The translations under genes and the position numbers were made by a program. 64,000 bases of DNA from Niastella koreensis GR20-10 (GTDB lineage: Bacteria > Bacteroidota > Bacteroidia > Chitinophagales > Chitinophagaceae): assembly GCF_000246855.1 (NCBI RefSeq), contig NC_016609.1, positions 6,770,744 to 6,834,743 on the forward strand, given 5' to 3'. The stretch's first letter is position 1; the number at the start of each line of letters is the position of its first letter. Positions 1 to 8,456 of the stretch are shown one piece after another. Under the pieces are notes generated by a model. The model was not told where the DNA came from. It was given only the letters and a program-made list of their open reading frames with translations, and did no database searches.

Positions 1-135
1 GATGTATTAAATCTGCGAGTTAAAAATAGACTCGAAAACTTTGAGAAATTAGTTGAACTTATTCGTCAAAAAGAAAACCCGATTCAAGCTGTATCCAAAC
101 ATTTGGGGATAACTGTTGCCTTTGGCTACTCATAA
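1..135 (+). CDS. 3' end of an unidentified gene, cut by the window edge
   Basis: An open frame runs from the first base to TAA at 133-135 and gives 44 residues with no start inside the window. The visible part is charged and probably helical (RLENFEKLVELIRQKENP) and ends GITVAFGYS. I do not recognise the family. It belongs to the A/T-rich block at the left end. About 150 bp of spacer without a visible feature follows before the next gene. Confidence 0.4.
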   Translation, partial: DVLNLRVKNRLENFEKLVELIRQKENPIQAVSKHLGITVAFGYS

Positions 136-287
136 CTGGGGTGAGAAAAGAATGCTGTTCGCTCTATAAAGCAAGCACCATTAATATCTTGGGTCTTTTT
201 AAAAATTGAACTTAATTAATTTCCCTCTGTTCATTTTCGTAATGTAGTTGCCAATATCGTTTCATTTATCTATTAAATATAGGGTTC

Positions 288-794
288 ATGTTGCTTGATT
301 TGTCTAGTATAGAAGTCAAACTTAGCCAGGTTATAGATGCTAACGCCACTTTCAATAGAGGAATATTCACCGTCGAAATAAAGCATAAGTTTGCCTCCCT
401 TTTTGAATCAACAAGCTTTGAAATTTATGCGAATAAAATAGGAGATGACCCTAATTGCTATTTTAGTTATTCGCAGGAATACTTGTATGATTTGACAGTT
501 TTTGAAGAAAAACCTTCTTCCCGTGCAGATATTAATTTTATTGTAAAAACAATACTCGTTTTAGAATCGGAATGGTCGGGCAACTTTAAGGAAATTATTG
601 ATGACTTTCAAAAATTATTAGTTGCCAATGCTATTAATAAAGTTTTAGTTTTTAAATGTCATTCTACTGAGCTTGATGGTTACATCGGATTTATGAACCA
701 AAATATTAAGGAGTATATAGGTGGTTCTGGTAATTATCTTCTAATTTCCTATATCAATGATATGCATAAATTCATTATAAGAACGGCTAATTGA
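288..794 (+). CDS. Hypothetical protein, 168 aa
   Basis: The ATG at 288 follows an A/T-rich leader (TATTAAATATAGGG) with no clear Shine-Dalgarno site, as is common in Bacteroidota. The product is a soluble mixed alpha/beta protein of 168 residues with no signal peptide or membrane segment. A central helical stretch (EIIDDFQKLLVANAINK) is followed by a hydrophobic strand (VLVFKCHS). I recognise no family and no catalytic motif. It sits beside the large defence-like genes and may be accessory cargo; that is inferred from location only. The spacer 795-945 shows nothing further. Confidence 0.55.
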   Translation: MLLDLSSIEVKLSQVIDANATFNRGIFTVEIKHKFASLFESTSFEIYANKIGDDPNCYFSYSQEYLYDLTVFEEKPSSRADINFIVKTILVLESEWSGNFKEIIDDFQKLLVANAINKVLVFKCHSTELDGYIGFMNQNIKEYIGGSGNYLLISYINDMHKFIIRTAN

Positions 795-945
795 TCTAAT
801 TTTTGTCGCAGATTCATTTATACTTTACCGCTGCTCAGTGAATATACAATTTAAGAGTACTGTTAATTGGTTTGAAAATAAGCCGAAAGATTGGTGACTT
901 ACGGTATCCGCCCTTGCCTAAAATATAATGAGAAGCTAATTTTTA

Positions 946-3900
946 TCAAATCAAATTTTTTTCCTGTAGCTTTTTAATTGCCTTGATTGCGTGGGAACCA
1001 AATTCAGAATGATCAGCCATCTGCTTCAATAATGGAATGTCCATAGTATTACCAAATGCTTCCAAAAAAGTAATGGCATGCGTAATCACAGCATCTTTTT
1101 TATGCCAGTGGTAAAGTGGAAGTTGATCTTCTATATGTTGAATAGCATGCCGGCAAATTCTTGCCACCCGATCCGGAAATACATCATGGATCATTAAAGG
1201 GGCAACTTTTAAATTATATCCGATATCGTGGTTGCGTAGGGCAGCATATGATTGATACAGAATATCTGTCGCTAGGTTCATCGCATCACGTTCAAGATAA
1301 GACCAAGCTTTTTCACAATTTGGCTTTATTTCAGCTCGATTCAAATCAGACCTGTTGATCCAATAACAAATAAATGCTACTGCTGAAAGTGCATTATCCC
1401 TAATTGTTGAAAATGTTCCTATTCTTACATCAAGGGAATTCCCGAATTGTCCGAATATACAATGAACCAGCAAATAAACAGCAAGGGCATCTTGCGGCAT
1501 ATTTGATTTCTCATCTGGCGGCTCATAGAGCCACCTTTCCAAATACCTGCCAACGCCGGGATCACTGAACTTAGCAAGAGATAGGATAGCAGATGTCGTA
1601 AAAAAATTGTCATCAATTCCCCTCACTACCATAATCATAAAATCCTTTCTTTCAGATTCTGGCAGTTCATAAATCGCGTTGCTATAAGCACCTGAATAAG
1701 GATGATCAAAATGCGCATAAAAAAGGCCAACTGCTATGGACCAGCTTTCTGGATTTTCCTTGTCGGAGAGAATTTTCTGAAGCCGGAGATTTACACTTTT
1801 CTGCTCTTCTGCCTCTTCATTCTCAAATGCACCTAAACGACCAAGCACATCGAACGCATTTGTATTCATCATCGGATTATTATTATCCATAATGCCATGA
1901 ATTGCATCGATCAATTGCAGTCGTTCATTTTCCGTTTTCCAAAAAGAACCTGCTCCTTCCAGTAAGTCTATTTGCAAGTGATAGGGCAAAAATTTCCATT
2001 TTTGTGTAAGACAATGAAGAATTATCGGATATAATGGAAGTATTCCCTCATTGAACCTACACAATGTCAACGCTGTGTACAGGGTTCCGTTAGACCATGA
2101 TTCAATACCGATCACAGATGTGACATTGCTAGGAACAAATTCGTTTTGCATGCGCAATGAAACAAGCCCTGAGTGCAAGGTTGATATGATGCAGGATAAA
2201 CCGCAGCCCCGGTCAGAGAAAGGGCAATAAATCGCAGCGAATAAATCACTACGGATCGCTATTTTTTTCTCTTTTGCTTCAGGGAGCAATCTTGCAAACT
2301 CCTTTTCCAGTGTTTTGTCTGCAAGCCGGGCTACCTGAAACACCTCTTCAAAATAGTGACCGTGCAGAAGTAGTTCGGGAATTGCATAAATAAAAGCCAT
2401 CTCTGGCTGACTCCACTTAAATTTAGTTTCTTCCGTCATCACAACGTTTCTAAAACCATCCTGTCTGATGTTAAACTCAAGCTGTTGGACCTCAGTATCC
2501 AGTTTTTTAAAAATGCTGACAAATCGCGCAGTTGTCCAGTGGCGGGCTGATTCTCCTCCTTCCCCGAGATAGAATTCTACTATCAATTGAGGATCATTAA
2601 TTGTTTCGAGTACAGTTGCAAGAACAGCTTCATCGGTAATTGCGCCTACGAGGAACATCCGGCTATTACAATTTATAGGCATCGTCAGTGCTGATGACAG
2701 AGCATGCGGGTCATGCCCTAACCGCTTGGCGATATCGGCTGCGGTATAGGAATGAAGAAACAGCTCGTGGCCAAAACTGAATTTATCAAAGTACCTTGTC
2801 AATAGTTTTTCGCGGACCAAAATGTCAATAATCCCATGAGGTACATCCAACTCTTCAATTATTTCCTCCAACTCCCTCATGGTCAGAACGAATGATATGC
2901 GGCCGGACAAATAGTGAGCAATATGCGAAAGTGTTTTGGTTCCTTCAGCCGAGCGTGTATCCAGTTTTTTACGGACGTAATAGTCGAAAAGGGCGAATTT
3001 ACTTTTGCCTGAAAGGTTATAGGCATTCATATCCCCAATAATCATTGCTTCCAATCCGGAAGTAGCAGTTAACAACAGTGGTTCAAGCTTTTTACTATTT
3101 TCTGAAAAGCTAAATTTTTCTGCAATTTGCTTTTTGATTTCGAGATCTGGGACGAGTGCTGCGATCAATTCTAAATTCAACGCAGAACAGCCAGACTGAT
3201 GGTTTTGAGATACGATGATTGTATTTGCGGAATACCGAGCGCATAATGCAATAAGGCAGCGGTCTATTCTTTTTTGCTTTTCATGGCTACATTCGTTGTA
3301 TCCATCAACTATTACAGTTATTGCTTTTCCCAATTTTTTGCAGATATCAAAAAAGATAGCTGCGGAGGGAGCGCCCAACAATTTGATCTCTTCGTCTAAA
3401 ACGGGTCCCAACAAAGAGCCAAAATACTTCGCCTCTATGTAAATCGCTATATGGTCGTCTTTCGCCAACTGCATAACCAGCCATTTGGCCATGAGTGTCT
3501 TTGAGCAACCGGATGGACCGGCTATCAGGAGATTTTTGTTATTGGCTGCCATTTCAGCCATTTCCTGTAGCGTTATTTTTTTATCGTTGTATATGCAGCT
3601 AACCGGAACAAATGTGTTAGTGTAATCTTTATAGGTATCGATGAGTGATTTGTTATATGTTGCCAATAATTGTTCGTAATGGTAAAGTTTTGGGCTTAGG
3701 GCAGCACCTGCAACTGTTACGGGCTGGATATGATTGGCAGCAAGAAAGTTTTTCCATTCCTGTATTGTGCACCCGTTTGCTTCCTTTGTGTCGTAGAACG
3801 GGTTTAGCGTCGCAAGTGAAACGATATCAACCTTGTGGTCGCTGACAGGTATATGAGATGCAGGATGCAGGCCCGGTGCGAATAAGAGCTGCGCGCGCGC

Positions 3901-4257
3901 ATATGGCACTTGTCTTTTCAGAAAATGTGACAGTTGGTCCTTCACTGCATAACCGGCCTTTATTGCCTGGTCATAATAATTTCGGATGGTGGCCCATGTT
4001 GTTACGGAGGTTTTTTGCGACCAGGGGCCATTAACATCACCCCTAATTTCACGTTGTGTACCTTTTACTTCAAATACATAATAGGTTTTGTCAAATGCTA
4101 CGATGAGGTCAACCTGAGTTTGGCCGATATTTACGTTTGCAATCAGTAGTGACTCCCTATCTTTACTGCCAACAAGTTTCAAGATAGCCTCAAAGGCCAT
4201 TCTCTCCGACTCATATTCGATTGGTGACCCTGTATATATGGTGACTTTAGATGGCAT
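946..4257 (-). CDS. STAND (NACHT-like) NTPase with N-terminal PD-(D/E)XK nuclease-like domain
   Basis: A 1103-residue protein in three parts. Residues 15-100 resemble a NERD/Mrr-type PD-(D/E)XK nuclease: a helix with E23, D50 in a strand, then the E63-x-K65 pair (VFEVKG). Residues 240-330 carry a P-loop (GPSGCSKT, 247-254) and a Walker B aspartate at 318 (TVIVDGYNE), as in NACHT/STAND ATPases. A winged-helix-like stretch (FSFGHELFLHSY) follows, then about 600 mostly helical residues likely to form a sensor. Effector-STAND-sensor order is that of Avs-like and NACHT antiphage proteins; that role is inferred. The gene stands alone, on the strand opposite its left neighbour. The trigger is unknown, and I cannot assign a named Avs class. 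Confidence 0.75.
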   Translation of the reverse strand: MPSKVTIYTGSPIEYESERMAFEAILKLVGSKDRESLLIANVNIGQTQVDLIVAFDKTYYVFEVKGTQREIRGDVNGPWSQKTSVTTWATIRNYYDQAIKAGYAVKDQLSHFLKRQVPYARAQLLFAPGLHPASHIPVSDHKVDIVSLATLNPFYDTKEANGCTIQEWKNFLAANHIQPVTVAGAALSPKLYHYEQLLATYNKSLIDTYKDYTNTFVPVSCIYNDKKITLQEMAEMAANNKNLLIAGPSGCSKTLMAKWLVMQLAKDDHIAIYIEAKYFGSLLGPVLDEEIKLLGAPSAAIFFDICKKLGKAITVIVDGYNECSHEKQKRIDRCLIALCARYSANTIIVSQNHQSGCSALNLELIAALVPDLEIKKQIAEKFSFSENSKKLEPLLLTATSGLEAMIIGDMNAYNLSGKSKFALFDYYVRKKLDTRSAEGTKTLSHIAHYLSGRISFVLTMRELEEIIEELDVPHGIIDILVREKLLTRYFDKFSFGHELFLHSYTAADIAKRLGHDPHALSSALTMPINCNSRMFLVGAITDEAVLATVLETINDPQLIVEFYLGEGGESARHWTTARFVSIFKKLDTEVQQLEFNIRQDGFRNVVMTEETKFKWSQPEMAFIYAIPELLLHGHYFEEVFQVARLADKTLEKEFARLLPEAKEKKIAIRSDLFAAIYCPFSDRGCGLSCIISTLHSGLVSLRMQNEFVPSNVTSVIGIESWSNGTLYTALTLCRFNEGILPLYPIILHCLTQKWKFLPYHLQIDLLEGAGSFWKTENERLQLIDAIHGIMDNNNPMMNTNAFDVLGRLGAFENEEAEEQKSVNLRLQKILSDKENPESWSIAVGLFYAHFDHPYSGAYSNAIYELPESERKDFMIMVVRGIDDNFFTTSAILSLAKFSDPGVGRYLERWLYEPPDEKSNMPQDALAVYLLVHCIFGQFGNSLDVRIGTFSTIRDNALSAVAFICYWINRSDLNRAEIKPNCEKAWSYLERDAMNLATDILYQSYAALRNHDIGYNLKVAPLMIHDVFPDRVARICRHAIQHIEDQLPLYHWHKKDAVITHAITFLEAFGNTMDIPLLKQMADHSEFGSHAIKAIKKLQEKNLI

Positions 4258-4432
4258 AGCTTACAAAGTTAGTTTCGAGGATAACGTTTTTTAATGCCTT
4301 ATTAAACAATGACGAGTGTTTCAGTATCTAATTTACAAAACCTGGTCTAAGTTGACCGGAGAGTCTTCTGGAACATTTATGACGTGTCATCGCTAGGTGT
4401 ATATTCCATGTCATCGTAGTTAATTAATGGGT

Positions 4433-7400
4433 TTAGGATTTCTTTACTGAAATAATGCAAGCTGAAATCATTTCATCAAGTCCTGTGGCTGTTTGGCAAC
4501 CTTCGTATATTTCGGATAGCTCCTCGTTGGATAGCGTCACATCTTTTATTGTTAAATCTTTAAGCGTAATTACTTTGCGACGACTGAGCTGTTTGCTTCT
4601 TTTCATATCAATGATAGGTTGCAATACAACTAGCCAACTGTCAGCGAACCGGTCGAAATCGACGATTGAATTATCACTTATTTTATGACTTAATATATTT
4701 AAAAGTTTCTGTATTAATTCCCGCCTTGCGATGGTTATATCTTTTTCGTGAGACAGGTATTGTTTTAAAAGTCTCTCCGCCACATTGAGCGCACGTTTTT
4801 TCTTATTTGGAAGTAATGATTTTTCGACCATTCTCAATTTTCGAATAACTGAATTTATTTCAAGATCTGTATTGACATCGTTCCATTTTCGTTGGATAAT
4901 ATCAGTTCTCTTTAAGTATATTTCCAGCTTTTCAGCGATGATCGAAAAATCAGTGAAAGTTTTGCTGGTTTCATCAATAAAAAGCCATTTAGGGCTTCTC
5001 GTTGACGTGCCTCTGAAACAAAAGAAACTCCACGAGCATTCGGATTCTAAAAAACTAATAGCACTCTTTACAGTAGCGTCAATGTCCATGTACAACTCAT
5101 AGGTTTTTTTATCTATTAGTGCATTTTTTCCGTATATGAGGTTATTTATATTTTGTGTGCTGTCCTTCACGCCCTGCCAATCGGATTCTTCCTGCGAATA
5201 TTCATGAAAGGTTTTGATATATTTTTTGATGTCAAATCCACTTTTCAGATATTTATCATAGAGTTTTTGGGGGATATCTACATTTCCTCTTATTAGCCTA
5301 TCGGTAAGGAGCAAAGTTTCAATTATCTTTCTATCACCGTTTAAAGAGAATTCAACTGAGTCATCTGGCCAGAAAGCATAGATTCTGTCGTGCTCGCTAT
5401 CCATTCTTTCAAGCCTGCCAATTCGTTGTTCGATTATTCGTAAAACGCTAGGCATGTCAAGAAGTGCCAATGCTTTTGCTGATGGTAGGTTTATTCCTTC
5501 TGACATTGCGTCGGAACACAACGCAATTAGTTTATCCTGGGAATCAAATTTTAAGTTTGATAGATTTTCCTGGACAAGCCTTCGATTTCTTTCATTTTGC
5601 CCGGTTGCGACAATAACTTCCGTATCAGTTTTCTCTATTTTTAGCAAATAGTCCAAATAATCCAACGTTATTACAGTGGAATCGAAGGCAATCACTTTCC
5701 CAAATTCATTCGCTTTTTGAAGGAGCATTTTTGCTTTATGTAATTCGCGCTGACCGGAAAGTTCTTTACAAAGAGCTCCAATTTTATTGTATATAGAAGA
5801 TTCATTTTCGCAGGCTTCAATATATGACTCTTTATTCAGGATCCAGTGATGCTCAGATTGTAGCCAGCTTGGGGGGAATAGAATTTTTGGGACATTTATT
5901 TTGCATCTCTGAATCGTACCTAATAGATTTCCCGTTTTGGATTTTGATGAGTGTATATTGTAGTGAAGATTTGCTGCGTCCGAGCCATATAGATACTCGA
6001 AAAGTGCGACGTTTGATGATCGTAAAGAGGATTTAATCTCAAAGGCTGCAAGGGCTGGAGCGGAATTGAATCTTTGGACTATGTATTGTCTTTTTTGGTC
6101 TTCGTTTGCATAGTAAACGGGAATAGTCAGTTTTTGCAGGTAGTTTATCCCTTTTAAGCCAATAAGCAATTGGTGTATTTCTCTTGCAATTTGTCTATCT
6201 CGTGGAGTTTCTCCGGTTGAATAGATATCTGATATCGTTTTAGGATACTTACAAAGATGTCCGTTTCTGTTTTTGTAGAAATGGGGTTCATTTGCAATTA
6301 GTTTGTTTAATTCTTTTTTTGTCCTTCTTACAATAAACTGATTTATATAATCCCTCAATCGATCCAAATGCTTGTCATCAACTAGCCCATATTTACTATT
6401 TCGTAATAGTATATAACTTTCCAAGTCGGGATCACTTAAGTTATCGATGTCTAATAATTCGATCAGGCGAAGTAAGTCCTCGGCTCGTTTATTGATTGGC
6501 GTAGCTGTTGATAGGATAATATGTGATGATCTTTTAGGACGTAGACGGAGGCTGCGCTTACTTTTCCAATTGTGGTAGTGATGCGCTTCATCTATTAACA
6601 GGATGTCAACCTTTTCAATTTCCCGTTGTAACTTCTCAATGCTTTTTCCTTTGCTGTTACTCAATTTACCCATAGATTCAATCTTATTTAAAAGAGAGAA
6701 TCTACTACCTTCTGCTTCCCAGTTTTCACATACCTGTTTAGGTGCAATTACCAGCGCATTTGAACGGTCTTTTCGACCATTTTCGCCAAGCCAGTGAAAA
6801 AGCGTATAAGCTAAGGTTGTTGCTAATTTGGTTTTTCCGCTACCCGTTGGGTCGGCAAGCAGCACATTACCCTGGTCTTGAATTATACTCATTGCCCTTG
6901 CAATTGCCATCTTTTGGGAAGGCCATAGTTCAGTGTTTACAATTGACTGGTAAAGGATAGGAAAATCTTTCATCCACTTATTTTCCTTTATTTCCGCAAT
7001 CGCTCTGGCGAGTGCTTCTTCCCAAATGGCATCTTTAAGAAGGCTATTGAGCAGATCAATTATCTCTTTATTGAAATCATCTGAAAGTTCATAATAATTT
7101 TCAGCAAGCAGTTTTATTGAATCGTATTGTAATTTTTCAGTCAGATCCGTCTCATTTCCTACGCGTATATTGGCTTCTCTTTGATGGAGCAATCCCGATT
7201 TACTAAAATTAGAAGAACCGAGCATTGCATATCGATCTCCTACATATAATTTCGCATGGAGCCTTTTCTTAAATCTAAAATCGATCAGCTGTTTATTGAT
7301 TTTTTCTATTATATTAATCTTGGCGCTACACAGCTTAATACTAACTCCTTGTTTAACCCAGAATTCCTTTATTTCTGCCGGCAGGGAGTGACTCACAATT

Positions 7401-7660
7401 CTTTTACTTATTCTTTGGTCAATGTCAAATCCTACGACAATTCTCGCTTTCTGAAGATTGGGATGATCAGTCGCACCAAATGTTTCTACGATATGTGACA
7501 ACGAGGTAAATCCAGTAACAACAATGAAGTTTTTTGTATTTAAAATATCCTTTTTAAGGATATTATTAACCTGAGCGCCCTGGGTTTCTTCATTAATAGG
7601 AAATTTATCTTGTGCGGGCCAGTTCCGGTTGTAGTCGTGGTCGAATAGTTCTTTTTGCAT
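4433..7660 (-). CDS. SNF2/DEAD-type helicase with N-terminal phospholipase-D nuclease domain
   Basis: A 1075-residue protein. Residues 30-170 form a PLD-like domain with one HKD motif (H135-A-K137, D142, then GSSN), as in dimeric PLD nucleases. Residues 245-460 are helicase lobe 1: Walker A PTGSGKT (271-277), DEAH at 357-360, and STAT at 384-387. Lobe 2 has a motif like EGINLPSA and motif VI QRIGRLERM. The C-terminal 350 residues are helical and not recognised. PLD nuclease plus SNF2 helicase is a combination known from DISARM-like and other defence loci, but no methylase or other DISARM partner is present. Intergenic distance to the STAND gene is 175 bp on the same strand, so the two could be co-transcribed. 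Confidence 0.8.
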   Translation of the reverse strand: MQKELFDHDYNRNWPAQDKFPINEETQGAQVNNILKKDILNTKNFIVVTGFTSLSHIVETFGATDHPNLQKARIVVGFDIDQRISKRIVSHSLPAEIKEFWVKQGVSIKLCSAKINIIEKINKQLIDFRFKKRLHAKLYVGDRYAMLGSSNFSKSGLLHQREANIRVGNETDLTEKLQYDSIKLLAENYYELSDDFNKEIIDLLNSLLKDAIWEEALARAIAEIKENKWMKDFPILYQSIVNTELWPSQKMAIARAMSIIQDQGNVLLADPTGSGKTKLATTLAYTLFHWLGENGRKDRSNALVIAPKQVCENWEAEGSRFSLLNKIESMGKLSNSKGKSIEKLQREIEKVDILLIDEAHHYHNWKSKRSLRLRPKRSSHIILSTATPINKRAEDLLRLIELLDIDNLSDPDLESYILLRNSKYGLVDDKHLDRLRDYINQFIVRRTKKELNKLIANEPHFYKNRNGHLCKYPKTISDIYSTGETPRDRQIAREIHQLLIGLKGINYLQKLTIPVYYANEDQKRQYIVQRFNSAPALAAFEIKSSLRSSNVALFEYLYGSDAANLHYNIHSSKSKTGNLLGTIQRCKINVPKILFPPSWLQSEHHWILNKESYIEACENESSIYNKIGALCKELSGQRELHKAKMLLQKANEFGKVIAFDSTVITLDYLDYLLKIEKTDTEVIVATGQNERNRRLVQENLSNLKFDSQDKLIALCSDAMSEGINLPSAKALALLDMPSVLRIIEQRIGRLERMDSEHDRIYAFWPDDSVEFSLNGDRKIIETLLLTDRLIRGNVDIPQKLYDKYLKSGFDIKKYIKTFHEYSQEESDWQGVKDSTQNINNLIYGKNALIDKKTYELYMDIDATVKSAISFLESECSWSFFCFRGTSTRSPKWLFIDETSKTFTDFSIIAEKLEIYLKRTDIIQRKWNDVNTDLEINSVIRKLRMVEKSLLPNKKKRALNVAERLLKQYLSHEKDITIARRELIQKLLNILSHKISDNSIVDFDRFADSWLVVLQPIIDMKRSKQLSRRKVITLKDLTIKDVTLSNEELSEIYEGCQTATGLDEMISACIISVKKS

Positions 7661-7970
7661 GGATGAAATAAAAAGACAATGTTAGAAGGGAGGGCCGGAT
7701 ATGCGTAATTGATTGCTAATCACTGAATAATGCAAATGCATACTTTAGACCAAGATACAAAATTGTTATAAGTCTTATACGTCGCGATAGAAATAAAGCT
7801 CTGGATAACTTGGTAAATATTGGTTGGCGCCACCTTTTTAGAGGGATAGCCTACTTTTGAAACAACGTTGGCGAGATCGCAAGCCAGGCAAAAAGCCACT
7901 TTGCCGGATGCCAGTTTCATAAAAAGCCCAGACCTCCTGGATTTAATTGGCAATACACGCTAGTCGTATT

Positions 7971-8456
7971 CCTGGAATGAATTTGTACTCCACCGAGCTG
8001 ATCAATACGCTAAAAAGGAAATGATCATAAAGGAACACAAAGCCCGCCGTTGTGATCGTAAGTTTCGGATGTTCTCCTAAATTTTACATATAAGCAATTG
8101 CAGGAGTAAGAGAAAGCTGGCAAAAAATTATCGGGAATTGAACTGTGCATGGACGATATTAATGCGTATCTACTACGGGATTTTGAAGCATTTCTGGTGA
8201 AGCAGAGTAATGGAAATAATATCAATGTAAAGATGTTTAAATTTTTAAGGAACTGGTACCAGGATGCCATTTAAAGAAAAAAGTTGATAGCGCCAATCAC
8301 TTCAGCAAGTATAAAATTCAAGAGAAGACCGTTAATAAAGAGAAGCCTACCGACGATCAGAGTTCGTTTTTTATTTTATTATGGGATATATTATTGAATA
8401 TTATGTCCATTGAATACATTCAGATGATTAGTATCTTCCTACATGCAAAAAATTAA
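7971..8456 (+). pseudogene. Decayed tyrosine recombinase (integrase) remnant
   Basis: No intact gene covers the 780-bp spacer 7661-8442, but consecutive shards in different frames read like a Bacteroidota phage-type integrase. The frame 8110-8274 has LLRDFEAFLVK and FLRNWYQDAI, matching the core-binding SAM-like pattern LrxFEaFL...R..YnxAI. After a frameshift near 8270, frame 8274-8456 continues KKKVDSANHFSKYKI, like the linker that follows that domain. Shards at 7977-8024 and 8021-8080 could be from the N-terminal arm. No catalytic domain (R...HxxR...Y) follows; it has been lost and the next gene starts at 8443. Identification is by pattern recognition only. Confidence 0.5.

Noticed and set aside
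4433-7660. DISARM system
   Set aside because: Neither DrmA/DrmB nor a methyltransferase is present; only a PLD-helicase fusion is seen.
7720-7953. Minus-strand ORF of 77 aa
   Set aside because: Low-complexity composition, no start signal, and it lies in decayed sequence next to the integrase remnant.
8110-8274. Real 41-residue gene at 8149-8274
   Set aside because: The frame continues upstream without a start signal and its sequence matches the inside of an integrase domain, so a remnant explains it better.
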